Assembly (NCBI RefSeq): GCF_016919445.1
Contig: NZ_CP070356.1
Coordinates: 4,653,502-4,717,501 of the forward strand
Reading direction: 5' to 3'
DNA length: 64,000 bases
DNA from: Pseudomonas sp. PDNC002
GTDB taxonomy: Bacteria > Pseudomonadota > Gammaproteobacteria > Pseudomonadales > Pseudomonadaceae
A program made the translations under genes and the position numbers. The notes under the pieces were generated by a model that was not told the DNA's origin, ran no database searches, and saw only the letters and a list, made by a program, of their open reading frames with translations. Positions 43,763 through 52,708 of this stretch are shown one piece after another; positions within the stretch are counted from its first letter, which is position 1; each line of letters opens with the position of its first letter.

Positions 43763-44218
43763 TCACGAGCGGTGCTCCTGCCAATGGTTGTACAGCCCGT
43801 CCTCACCACTGGGGCGCAGCGCACGCAGCGGCAACGCCTGCCACTGCGGCGGCTGGGTCATCTGCTGGTAGACGGCGGCGGTGGACAGCCCGAACGGCTC
43901 GCCGTCGTCATTGGAATAGGCGAAATACGCGCCCTCCACGCCGCACAGGTGCATGGCCGCCAGGCACATCGGGCACGGATGGCCGCTGGCGTAGATCACG
44001 CAGCCGTCCAGGCGCGACAGGCCCAGCACCGCCGAGGCGCGGCGGATCGCCAGCAGCTCGGCGTGGGCGGTGGGATCGAAATCCACGTGGATGGAGTTGG
44101 CGGCACGGGCGATCACCCGGCCATCCTTGACCAGCACGGCGCCGAATGGGCGGCCGCCGGCCTCGATATTGTCGCGGGCCAGTTGCAGGGCCTCGCGCAT
44201 GAAGACTTCGTGTGACAT
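43763..44218 (-). CDS. Nucleoside/guanine-type deaminase (CMP/dCMP deaminase fold)
   Basis: The 151-residue zinc enzyme has the deaminase motifs His52-Ala-Glu54 (HAE) and PCPMC at 81-85 (Cys82, Cys85). It is of the short GuaD / nucleoside deaminase type acting on free bases or nucleosides and not the tRNA-editing TadA. ATG 44218 starts the conserved MREALQLARDN segment. It lies between the ankyrin gene and the MFS gene, in one leftward operon. Confidence 0.87.
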   Translation of the reverse strand: MSHEVFMREALQLARDNIEAGGRPFGAVLVKDGRVIARAANSIHVDFDPTAHAELLAIRRASAVLGLSRLDGCVIYASGHPCPMCLAAMHLCGVEGAYFAYSNDDGEPFGLSTAAVYQQMTQPPQWQALPLRALRPSGEDGLYNHWQEHRS

Positions 44219-44234
44219 GGCAGTTTCCAGTAGA

Positions 44235-44870
44235 TCAATGCGCGCCGGCGGCTTCCAGCATCCTGGCAATGGTGGTCTGGTTGCGCTGGCGGGCGTGTTG
44301 CAGCGGCGTGATGCCGTCGTTGTCGGCCAGGTTCAGGTTCGCCCCGGCTTCTATGAGTTGTTTCACGATGGCCTGGTGACGCGGGCCGCCGTCGCTGAGC
44401 AGGATGGCTTCGAGCAGCCCGGTCCAGCCCAGCTTGTTGACATGATCGGGATCGACCCCGGCGTCGAGCAGCGTCTGTACCACCTCCACATGGCCGCGCT
44501 CGCAGGCCGGGATCAGCGCCGTGCCGCCATAGCGGTTGGTGCTGCGCAGGTCGGCGCCGTGGGCCAGGGTCAGCTGGAGGATGTCCAGGCGTCCGGACGC
44601 CCCCGCCAGCAGGTAGGCGCTGTCGTGGATGCGGTTCTGCCGGTTGACGTTGGCACCGGCGGCAACCAGTTGGCGCGCCACGGCAACGCGGTTGTGGGCA
44701 GTGGCCAGCAGCAGCGGCGTATTCCCCTGCCCATCGATCACGTCCACGGGCACGCCGCGCTTGAGCAGCGATGCGACCTCGGCTTCGCGGCCTTCGCTGG
44801 CGGCAACCAACAGTGCGTCTGCGGCGGCACGGCTGTGCACGTCCTCGGTCTGGATAGTCGACATGTCCAT
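44235..44870 (-). CDS. Ankyrin-repeat protein
   Basis: The 211-residue protein has about five ankyrin repeats (DGQGNTPLLLATAHNR; RYGGTALIPACERGH; DNDGITPLQHARQRN) and no signal peptide or enzyme domain. Such proteins bind other proteins; a partner is not evident. GGAG lies six bases before the ATG at 44870. It is the first gene of a three-gene operon with the deaminase and the CynX transporter, divergent from a LysR gene that may control it. Confidence 0.87.
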   Translation of the reverse strand: MDMSTIQTEDVHSRAAADALLVAASEGREAEVASLLKRGVPVDVIDGQGNTPLLLATAHNRVAVARQLVAAGANVNRQNRIHDSAYLLAGASGRLDILQLTLAHGADLRSTNRYGGTALIPACERGHVEVVQTLLDAGVDPDHVNKLGWTGLLEAILLSDGGPRHQAIVKQLIEAGANLNLADNDGITPLQHARQRNQTTIARMLEAAGAH

Positions 44871-44994
44871 TGGCGCTCCCCCGTGATGGCTGTCGTGCCT
44901 CAACTCAGGCTCAATCAAATGAGCAGCAGCAGTATGACGAAGGGATGTTCTATGCTGAAATTAAATAGAAACATGACTTTCAGTGGAAACCTGA

Positions 44995-45858
44995 ATGCTT
45001 GATCCCAACCTGCTGCGCAGCTTCGTAATGGTGGTGGACGCGGGCAACTTCACCCGCGCCGCCGAATTGCTGCACCTCACCCAGTCCACCGTCAGCCAGC
45101 AGATCCTCCGTCTGGAGCAGAGCCTGGACTGCCGCCTGCTGGATCGCAGCCAGCGCCAGGTGCTGCCCACCGAACAGGGCGAACAACTGCTGGGCTACGC
45201 ACGGCGCATCCTCGAACTGGGTTCGGAGGCGCGCGAGGCGCTGAGCAGCGAGCACAGCGAGGGGGTGCTGCGCCTGGGCATGCCGGAAGACTTCGCTGGC
45301 GAACGGATGATGCCCCTGCTGGCGGCCTTCAGCGCCGAGCGCCCAAGGCTGCGCCTGGAAGTCTCCAGCGGGCTCAGCCAGGAGCTGCTGCGCCAGTACC
45401 GCAGCGGCGAGCTGGACCTGGCGCTGGTCAAGCAATGGGGCGCCGACAGCGATTGCCTGGCGCACTGGCCGGAACCTCTGGCCTGGCTGGACAGCGCGCT
45501 GAGCCCGGCGGCCGCTCGAGACCCGCTGCCACTGGTGGTGTTCCCGTTGGGAGCGCTGTATCGCCAGGAGATGATCCACGCCCTGGAAGCCAGCGGCCGG
45601 CGCTGGCGCATCAGCTACAGCAGCGCCAGCCTGGCCAGTCTGTCGGCGGCCGTGGCGGCGGGCATGGGCGTCAGCCTGCTGCCGCTACGCGGTTGCCATG
45701 CAGGCCATCGCGTGTTGACGGCGGATCAGGGGTTCTCGCCCATCGAAGGGCTGGAGCTCGCGCTCTATGCCCGTCCCGAACTGGGCAGCGCCGGGCGCAG
45801 CCTGTGCGAGCAGCTGCGCGCGCTCTGCGCCCAGCTGGCCGACGTCACGCAGGAGTAG
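44995..45858 (+). CDS. LysR-type regulator
   Basis: The 287-residue protein has a LysR winged helix (FTRAAELLHLTQSTVSQQILRLEQSL, about 15-45) and a substrate domain. It is divergent from the ankyrin / deaminase / transporter operon with 124 bases between and is the likely regulator of that operon. Its 3' end overlaps the convergent mucR-like gene by 14 bases. The inducer is unknown. Confidence 0.87.
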   Translation: MLDPNLLRSFVMVVDAGNFTRAAELLHLTQSTVSQQILRLEQSLDCRLLDRSQRQVLPTEQGEQLLGYARRILELGSEAREALSSEHSEGVLRLGMPEDFAGERMMPLLAAFSAERPRLRLEVSSGLSQELLRQYRSGELDLALVKQWGADSDCLAHWPEPLAWLDSALSPAAARDPLPLVVFPLGALYRQEMIHALEASGRRWRISYSSASLASLSAAVAAGMGVSLLPLRGCHAGHRVLTADQGFSPIEGLELALYARPELGSAGRSLCEQLRALCAQLADVTQE

Positions 45859-47908
45859 AAAGGCGCTCGAGAAACTGTTCCGCCGGCGCCGGCTTGCCAA
45901 GCAGGAAGCCCTGCAGCGAGTCGCAGCCCAGGCGGGTCAGGAAGTTCTGCTGGCCGGCTGTTTCGACGCCCTCGGCGACGATGCGCAGATCGAGTGCCTG
46001 GCCTAGGGCGACGATGGCGGAAACGATAGCGGCGTCGTCGCTGTCCTGCTCCAGGTCACGGACGAAACCGCGGTCGATCTTCAGTTCATTGGCCGGCAGG
46101 CGCTTGAGGTACAGCAGGCTGGAATAGCCCGTGCCGAAGTCGTCGATGGACAAATCCACGCCCATGTCCGACAGCTTGCCGAGGATTTCCAGGCTGGAGT
46201 CGGCGTCGCGCATGGCGGTGGTCTCGGTGATCTCCAGGGTCAGGCAGCGTGCCGGCAACTGGTGGCGCTCCAGCGTCTCGGCCACCAAGCCCACCAGGCC
46301 GGCATGGCAGAACTGCAACGCCGACAGGTTCACCGCTACCCGCCAGCTCTCATGCCCCTGCAGGTACCACAGGCGCATCTGCCGGCAGGCTTCATCCAGC
46401 ACCCAGTCGCCGATGGGGATGATCAGCCCGGTGCGCTCGGCCAAGGCGATGAAGGTGTCCGGCATCAGCAGGCCGCGCTGCGGATGCTGCCAACGCAACA
46501 GCGCTTCGGCGCCGATGGCCTCGCCGCTGGCGGCGAACTTGGGCTGGTAGTGCAGCACGAATTCGCGCCGATCCAGCGCCGCGCGCAGGTCGTGCAGCAG
46601 TTGCAGGTGGTTGCGCGCATTGGTGTTCATCGACTGCTCGAAGAAGCTGTAGCCGTTCTTGCCGTTGCCCTTGGCGTGGTACATGGCCGCATCGGCGTTG
46701 CGCAGCAATTCCTGCTGGGTGGCGCCGTCGCCCGGATAAAGGACGATGCCTATGCTGGCGGCGATCCGCAGTTCCTGTCCGGCCACCTGGAACGGCTGGG
46801 CCAGCAGGTTGATCTGCTGGCTGGCGACAGTGACCGCGTCTTCCGCGGCGGCCAGCTCGACCAGCACGACGAACTCATCGCCGCCAATGCGCGCCACGGT
46901 GTCTTCGCTACGCAGGTTGTCGCACAGGCGGCGGGCGACTTCCTTGAGCAGCAGGTCGCCGACATGGTGGCCGAAGGCATCGTTGACCGGTTTGAAGCCA
47001 TCCAGGTCAAGGAACATCAACGCGAAATGCCCGCCGTTGCGCTGCACCTTGCCGATCTGCTGCTCGATACGATCTTCCAGCAGGATGCGGTTGGGCAGGC
47101 GCGTGAGGTTGTCGTGCAGGGCGAGCTGGGTCAGTTCCTGGTTGGCCTGGGCCAGCGACGAGGTGAGCTGCGCCGTGCGCGACTCCAGGCGTGCATCGAG
47201 TACCGAAGTGAGCAATGCGATGCCGATGATCGCCAGGGTGACGATGATGATCAGCAGCGCCAGCCAGTCGCTGTTCAGCCCACTGGGGGAAGCACCACAG
47301 AAGCTGCCATCGGGGAAGCGCGCGGCGGCCATGCCCGTGTAGTGCATGCCGACGATGGCGACCCCCATCACCAGTGCCGCACCGGCGCGAGCCAGGCGTA
47401 CGTATGGGGCGTTCTGCCGCAGCTGGAAGGCGATCCACAGTGCGGCGCCGGAAGCCGCCACGGCAATCAGCAGGGAGAGCCCGAACAGTGTCGGGTCGTA
47501 GTCGATGCCCGGCTGCATGAGCATCGCGTACATGCCCAGGTAGTGCATGCAGCTGATCCCGGCGCCCATGGCCAGCGCACCGCAGACCAGTTGCCAGAGG
47601 GGCAAGCGGTCCTGGCTGACCAACGCCAGGGCGAAACCCGAGCTGAGCACGGCGATGGCCAGCGACAGCAGCGTCAGGGTGAGGTCATAGCCCAGCGGAA
47701 TCGGCAGGCTGAAGGCAAGCATGCCAATGAAGTGCATCGACCACACGCCGATGCCCATCGCCACCCCGCCACCCGCGATCCACAGCAGCACCGGCCAGCC
47801 ACGGGTGGTAGCGATGCGTCCGGCGAGGTCCAGCGCCGTATAGGACGCCAACATGGCAACGCAGAGCGAAATCAGCACCAGGGCGGGATCGTAACTACCT
47901 ACAAGCAT
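45845..47908 (-). CDS. mucR: MHYT-GGDEF-EAL c-di-GMP enzyme (MucR-like)
   Basis: The 687-residue protein has a seven-helix MHYT sensor domain (about 1-225; MHFIGM, MHYLGM and MHYTGM motifs), a GGDEF domain with the intact active site RIGGDEF, and an EAL domain with EALLRW at its active site. Both catalytic sets look complete, so it may make and degrade c-di-GMP. This is the layout of P. aeruginosa MucR, which feeds alginate synthesis; the same role here is an inference. It is convergent with the LysR gene. Confidence 0.87.
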   Translation of the reverse strand: MLVGSYDPALVLISLCVAMLASYTALDLAGRIATTRGWPVLLWIAGGGVAMGIGVWSMHFIGMLAFSLPIPLGYDLTLTLLSLAIAVLSSGFALALVSQDRLPLWQLVCGALAMGAGISCMHYLGMYAMLMQPGIDYDPTLFGLSLLIAVAASGAALWIAFQLRQNAPYVRLARAGAALVMGVAIVGMHYTGMAAARFPDGSFCGASPSGLNSDWLALLIIIVTLAIIGIALLTSVLDARLESRTAQLTSSLAQANQELTQLALHDNLTRLPNRILLEDRIEQQIGKVQRNGGHFALMFLDLDGFKPVNDAFGHHVGDLLLKEVARRLCDNLRSEDTVARIGGDEFVVLVELAAAEDAVTVASQQINLLAQPFQVAGQELRIAASIGIVLYPGDGATQQELLRNADAAMYHAKGNGKNGYSFFEQSMNTNARNHLQLLHDLRAALDRREFVLHYQPKFAASGEAIGAEALLRWQHPQRGLLMPDTFIALAERTGLIIPIGDWVLDEACRQMRLWYLQGHESWRVAVNLSALQFCHAGLVGLVAETLERHQLPARCLTLEITETTAMRDADSSLEILGKLSDMGVDLSIDDFGTGYSSLLYLKRLPANELKIDRGFVRDLEQDSDDAAIVSAIVALGQALDLRIVAEGVETAGQQNFLTRLGCDSLQGFLLGKPAPAEQFLERLSTPA

Positions 47909-48003
47909 CGGAACTCTCTAAGGCTGCGCCGCACGCGGGCTGTGGGCACACAGCGGCGGAGCACGCAAAATTCCGGATTCTAGCGAAAACCCCGGCGGCG
48001 CAA

Positions 48004-49077
48004 CTACCGGCCAGTGGCGATGTTCGTCGCTGCCTGCAGCATCCCATCCCGTTGCAGACAGGCCTGGGCCGTTCCCGAGCAACTGCGCGCCCAGGAAAAT
48101 CGCTGCTCCACCGCGCCCTTGTCGTCGTAGTAGGCCACTTGCAGCCCGCCGGACGTAAAGGCCAGCCGGGCGAATCCGTGCTGCTCCGCGGCGAACAGCG
48201 TCCCCTGCTCCGCCACCCCGGCGTTGAGCTCGTCGAGCGTCTGGCCACCGCCGCCGGAAACCAGCCAGGCCGGCTCGCCGGGGCGGACGATCACTTCCTG
48301 GTTGTGCTCATGGCCCGACAGGTAGATATCCACGCCACTGCGCTGCATGGCCGGCAGCAGTTGCGCCAGCCGTTTCAGGTCATCGCCGTGCCTGCCGCCG
48401 CCGCTACGAATCGCATGATGCGCCACTACCATCCGCCATACCGGCGCGGGGCCTGGTCGGGCGAAGGCCGCCTGCAGGAAATCCGCCTGGCGCAAGCGGC
48501 CGGCGGAGTCCTCGGAAGAGTCGAGGAAGACCGCGCGCAACAACGGACGCCCGCCGACGTCACCGAAATCGCGCACATAGTAGGGCGCCGGCATCTGCCA
48601 GCGACCCGAACCCGCGCCCCGTCGGCCATAGTCCAGTTCGACGGCGGCGGAATCCGGGTAGTCATGATTGCCGAGTACCGCATAGAACGGCACATGCCCC
48701 AACCAGCGCCCGTGATAGACGCGCTCGAACTTGAGCTGCCAGGCCGGATCCCTGATGCCCTGCAGCGCCTTGCCGTAGAAGTTGTCGCCGAGCAGCAGCA
48801 CCATGTTCAGGCCACCCTCGTTCTCCGCCACCTGCTCCATGGCCTGGGAAACCCGCCATTGCCGCAGGTCCCCGCTGCCCTGGTCGCCCAGCGCCATCAG
48901 CGTGACCTGAGAGGTCGGCTGGTCAGGCAGCGGCGTGTATTGCGACGGCGGCACCAGCACCATGAAGCCCACCAGGCAGGCGACCACCGCGATCAGGAGA
49001 GCGAGGATCAGGAGCAGGGTACGCAGCCGATGCTTTCGCGGCGATGAAGCGGTGGGTCGATGCTGGCTGATGGACAT
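48004..49077 (-). CDS. Metallophosphoesterase with N-terminal membrane anchor
   Basis: The 357-residue protein has a single N-terminal helix (about 19-42), and then a calcineurin-like phosphoesterase domain with metal ligands Asp65 (ALGDQG), Asp98 (LLGDN), Asn137-His138 (LGNHD), HHAIRS and GHEHN. It is of the purple acid phosphatase-like type facing the periplasm. AGGAG lies eight bases before the ATG at 49077. It is divergent from the GT39 gene with 118 bases between. The substrate is unknown. Confidence 0.85.
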   Translation of the reverse strand: MSISQHRPTASSPRKHRLRTLLLILALLIAVVACLVGFMVLVPPSQYTPLPDQPTSQVTLMALGDQGSGDLRQWRVSQAMEQVAENEGGLNMVLLLGDNFYGKALQGIRDPAWQLKFERVYHGRWLGHVPFYAVLGNHDYPDSAAVELDYGRRGAGSGRWQMPAPYYVRDFGDVGGRPLLRAVFLDSSEDSAGRLRQADFLQAAFARPGPAPVWRMVVAHHAIRSGGGRHGDDLKRLAQLLPAMQRSGVDIYLSGHEHNQEVIVRPGEPAWLVSGGGGQTLDELNAGVAEQGTLFAAEQHGFARLAFTSGGLQVAYYDDKGAVEQRFSWARSCSGTAQACLQRDGMLQAATNIATGR

Positions 49078-49195
49078 GACGACGCTCCTGGGGGACCGGC
49101 TGAAGTCGCAGGAGTGAAGCACCCCGAACGTTAATTTCGCGTTAACGCAATGTCGTCTATACATGCAGGCAAAGCAGGACGACACCGGACCCACC

Positions 49196-50632
49196 ATGCG
49201 CTTGCAACGTCACTTCGTCGTGCTGCTCTTGCTCGGCAGCCTGTTGTTCTTCGGCGCACTGGGTAACCACCAGTTGCAGGGCTCCACCGAGCCCCGGGTG
49301 GCGGGCATCGCCATGGAGATGCACCTCGACCATGATTGGGTGACCCCGCGCCTGAACGGCATGGCGTTTCTGGAAAAACCACCGCTGAGCCTGTGGTTGG
49401 ACGTCGCCGCCATCCGCCTCTTCGGACCGACCACGCTGGCTGTACGCCTGGCCTCGGCGCTCGCCGGCCTGTGCTGCGTCCTCCTGCTGTACATGACGTT
49501 GCGGCGCATTGGCCGGCCGGCTGCGCTGGCGCTGTTGGCCGCGTTCATGCTGCTGACCCTGGCGAGCTTCTGGAGCAACGCCCGGCAGGTGGGCGAAGAC
49601 GCCCTGCTGTCCTTCGGCGTGACGCTGGCACTGCTGTCCTTTCTGCGAGCCTGGCTGGCTCCGCCGGGCGCGCTGTCGCACTGGTTGGCATTCGCTGCCG
49701 GCATCGCAATCGCCACCCTGAGCAAGGGCGTGCTCGGCCTGGCATTGCCGGGAGTGGTGATCTTCGCCTGCCTGCTGTGGGACAGCGTGGCGCAACGCCG
49801 CCTACAACTCTCCACCTGGTTCCGCCCCCTGCTCTGGACCCTGCCGGGCCTGGTTCCACTGCTTGTCTGGCTGCTGTTCCTGTACCGCGACGGCGGCACG
49901 GCCGCGTTGCAGGAAATCCTCTGGGCCAACAGCGTCGGGCGCTTCAACGGGTCATTCAGCGAGGCAGGGCACTTCGAGCCCTTCTACTACTATCTGGTCC
50001 GCCTGCCACAAGCCTTCCTGCCCTGGAACCTGCTGCTCTACCTGGGCCTCTGGCGGTTCCGCAAACGCCTGGCGCAGGACCGCTACCTGCTGTTCTTCTA
50101 CCTCTGGCTTCTGGCGCAGTTCGCCCTGCTCACCCTGGCCTCCAGCAAGCGCATGGTCTATCTGATGTCCCTCGCGCCGGCGGCGGCGGTGATCGCCGCC
50201 GAGTATGCGAACGAGCTGTGGCGTAGCTGGCAGGCGCGTCACGCTGGCAGCGAACGATGGGCATGGCGCGCGGTGCTGTGCGTTGCGCTGCTGTTGCCCT
50301 GCAGCTATCTGGGCTACGCACTGTGGATCGAGCCGCGCGCCGACCGGCAGGAATCCTTCCTGCCGCTGACCGATCAGATTCGCCAGCATCAGCAGGCCGG
50401 GCGGCAGGTGGCGCTGTTCCAGCCCAGCGAGCGCCTGGCCGGCGCTTCGGTGTTCTATAGTCGCAGCCGTCTTCCGGCCCTGCAGACCCGTGAACAGTTG
50501 ACGGCCTTCCTGAAAGGACCGGGAGAGCCGGTCGCCGTACTGGAAAGCGAAACAGTGCCGCAACCTCCGCTAAACGTCCTACAGCAATTTCGGATCGGTC
50601 AGCGCGATTACTTCTTCATCGGTCCCCAGTGA
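49196..50632 (+). CDS. Glycosyltransferase family 39 membrane protein (ArnT-like)
   Basis: The 478-residue protein has about eleven hydrophobic helices and the GT39 / ArnT features: a first periplasmic loop with EPRVAGIAMEM and FLEKPPLSLWL, and a C-terminal soluble part. ArnT-like enzymes move a sugar from undecaprenyl phosphate to lipid A or other carriers. The other arn genes are not in the window, so a different acceptor is likely. ATG 49163 is also possible. Its stop overlaps the possible GTG of the FUSC gene. Confidence 0.75.
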   Translation: MRLQRHFVVLLLLGSLLFFGALGNHQLQGSTEPRVAGIAMEMHLDHDWVTPRLNGMAFLEKPPLSLWLDVAAIRLFGPTTLAVRLASALAGLCCVLLLYMTLRRIGRPAALALLAAFMLLTLASFWSNARQVGEDALLSFGVTLALLSFLRAWLAPPGALSHWLAFAAGIAIATLSKGVLGLALPGVVIFACLLWDSVAQRRLQLSTWFRPLLWTLPGLVPLLVWLLFLYRDGGTAALQEILWANSVGRFNGSFSEAGHFEPFYYYLVRLPQAFLPWNLLLYLGLWRFRKRLAQDRYLLFFYLWLLAQFALLTLASSKRMVYLMSLAPAAAVIAAEYANELWRSWQARHAGSERWAWRAVLCVALLLPCSYLGYALWIEPRADRQESFLPLTDQIRQHQQAGRQVALFQPSERLAGASVFYSRSRLPALQTREQLTAFLKGPGEPVAVLESETVPQPPLNVLQQFRIGQRDYFFIGPQ

Positions 50633-50718
50633 GATGGAAATCGAACCACCGTCGCACCGGCAGGCCCCGACAGGCTAACCTTGCAGCATCGCCACCGCCT
50701 GCACAGGAGCCGCGTCCC

Positions 50719-51807
50719 TTGGCGAAGCAACCGTCGATCTTCACCCTGCCCTTCCGCCGCCTGGCCAATCCCTACACACGCTATCGCTACGCCGCCTGGA
50801 TTCACTGTGTCCGCGTCGGCCTCGCCCTGCTCGTCTCGATGCTGCTGACCAGCGCGCTGAAGCTGCCCCACGGCCTCTGGGCCTCGGTGACGGTGCTGGT
50901 GGTGATGGGCGGGCTGGTGCACCAGGGCACCATTCGCGGTAAATCCTACGAGCGGGTGATGGGTACGCTGGCCGGCGCGGCGCTGGGGCTGTGCGTGATC
51001 GCGGTGTACGACCGCACGCGCTCGCTGACCCTCGCCTACCTGCTGATGTCGATACTGGGCGCCGCGTCGGCCTTCTATGCGATCCGCCGTCCGGGCTACG
51101 TGGCACTCCTGGCGGGGATCACCATGTGCATCGTCGCCGGCCCCGGCGAGACCGGCTTCACCGAAGGTTTGTGGCGTTCGGCCAACGTACTGATCGGCGT
51201 TGCCGTGGCGCTGCTGTTCTCGCAGATCTACCCGCTGCGCGCGGTCTATGTCTGGCGCTACCTGCTCTCGGACAACCTGCGGGCGTGCGCGCGCATGTAT
51301 GGGCAGTTGTCGTCGAACCATGATTTCGGCGCCGATCACTTCGCCCGCCAACTGGAAGAGCTGGATCACCGCCTGGTGGCGTCCCGCGCCCATCTCGGCC
51401 CGGTATCGAAGGAGACGGCGCTGCCGCTCCGCGACCTGGAGATCATCCAGCGCATCCACCGCGCGATCATGGGCACCCTGGAATCGCTGATCGCCTCGCG
51501 CCAGTTCGCCGCCCAGGCGGGGGAAATCGAGCCGGTGCCGGCCAGCCTCGACGAGCACCGGCAGATGATCAGCCGGCTCCTGCTGCAATCGGCCCATGCC
51601 TTGAAGTTCAGCCGTACCAGCAAGCTGGTGCAGGCCTGCCAGGGCCTGGACAACCTGCCACCGCGCCCGCAGAACCTGACGGACTCGTTCGAGAAGCAGG
51701 GCTTCTACTGGCTGACCCTGCGTCTCTATGAACAGGTGGAGATGCTTTCGGAAAAGCTCGCCAGCACCTCCGGGCACTGGAACATCCAGAGCCGCGACCG
51801 GACCTGA
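50719..51807 (+). CDS. FUSC-family membrane protein
   Basis: The protein has an N-terminal FUSC membrane domain of about six helices (LPHGLWASVTVLVVMGGLVHQG; RPGYVALLAGITM) and a soluble C-terminal part of about 170 residues. FUSC proteins include aromatic-acid exporters and fusaric acid resistance proteins. The start is uncertain: TTG 50719 has CAGGAG nine bases ahead (362 residues), while GTG 50629 overlaps the GT39 stop and adds a low-complexity tail. It is probably coupled with the GT39 gene. Confidence 0.8.
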   Translation: MAKQPSIFTLPFRRLANPYTRYRYAAWIHCVRVGLALLVSMLLTSALKLPHGLWASVTVLVVMGGLVHQGTIRGKSYERVMGTLAGAALGLCVIAVYDRTRSLTLAYLLMSILGAASAFYAIRRPGYVALLAGITMCIVAGPGETGFTEGLWRSANVLIGVAVALLFSQIYPLRAVYVWRYLLSDNLRACARMYGQLSSNHDFGADHFARQLEELDHRLVASRAHLGPVSKETALPLRDLEIIQRIHRAIMGTLESLIASRQFAAQAGEIEPVPASLDEHRQMISRLLLQSAHALKFSRTSKLVQACQGLDNLPPRPQNLTDSFEKQGFYWLTLRLYEQVEMLSEKLASTSGHWNIQSRDRT

Positions 51808-51826
51808 ATCCGATCGCGGCCTGCCA

Positions 51827-52588
51827 TCAGGCCCCGAAGCCGCCGTCGATGGTCAGGCTGGCGCCGGTGATATAGCTGGCTTCCGGGCCCGCCAGATAGG
51901 CGACGAAGGCGGCGATTTCCTCGGCACGGCCATAGCGACCTACCGCCATCAGCTCCATCAGGGATGCAGCGAAGTCGCTGTCAGCAGGGTTCATGTCGGT
52001 GTCCACCGGGCCGGGCTGCACGTTGTTCACGGTAATACCGCGCGGGCCGAGGTCACGGGCGAGGCCCTTGGTCAGGCCGACGATGGCCGACTTGCTCATG
52101 GCGTACACCGCGCCGCCACCAAAGGGCATGCGGTCGGCGTTGGTGCTGCCGATGGTGATGATGCGCCCACCCTGCCCCATGTGCCGCGCGGCGGCCTGGC
52201 TGGCGACGAAGACGCTGCGCACGTTGACGGCCAGGGTACGGTCGAGGTCTTCCAGGCTGAATTCCTCCACCGGGGCGATGGCCAGCACACCGGCGTTGTT
52301 CACCAGGATGTCGATCCCACCCAGGCGCTCGGCGGCGATATCGATGGCCTGCTGCACCGAGGCGGCGTCGCCGCTATCGGCCTTCAGCGCCAGGGCACGG
52401 CCGCCGGCGGCTTCGATGCTGGCGGCGAGGTCTTCGGCCTTCTGCGCCGAGCTGACGTAGGTGAAGGCTACAGCGGCGCCTTCGCGGGCCAGGCGCTGCA
52501 CAATGGCGGCGCCGATACCGCGGGCACCGCCTTGTACGAAAGCGACTTTGCCGGCGAGAGGTTGGGTGGTGGCTTGCGTGGTGGTCAT
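51827..52588 (-). CDS. Short-chain dehydrogenase/reductase
   Basis: The 253-residue SDR has the cofactor motif GGARGIG near 20, NNAG near 97, the active-site Ser (TIGSTNADR) and YxxxK (VYAMSKSA). It is divergent from a LysR gene, which is a common arrangement for a LysR-controlled SDR. The substrate is unknown; BdcA- and FabG-like proteins are close in motif. The gene ends 19 bases from the FUSC stop on the other strand. Confidence 0.87.
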   Translation of the reverse strand: MTTTQATTQPLAGKVAFVQGGARGIGAAIVQRLAREGAAVAFTYVSSAQKAEDLAASIEAAGGRALALKADSGDAASVQQAIDIAAERLGGIDILVNNAGVLAIAPVEEFSLEDLDRTLAVNVRSVFVASQAAARHMGQGGRIITIGSTNADRMPFGGGAVYAMSKSAIVGLTKGLARDLGPRGITVNNVQPGPVDTDMNPADSDFAASLMELMAVGRYGRAEEIAAFVAYLAGPEASYITGASLTIDGGFGA

Positions 52589-52649
52589 TTCATGTCTCCG
52601 GGAATTAGTGGGAAATCAGTTCGACGGGGCCAGTTTCCCCCTCCGACTC

Positions 52650-52669
52650 ATTACTCGGTAGCCAGTAAT
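52650..52669. promoter_or_regulatory. Inverted repeat between the SDR and LysR genes
   Basis: ATTACTcggtagccAGTAAT lies about 40 bases before the LysR start and about 62 bases before the SDR start. It is the best candidate operator in this divergent gap. Confidence 0.45.
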
Positions 52670-52708
52670 CGCTATATTCAGTCGATACAGAATGTCCGGA
52701 ATCCCGTC

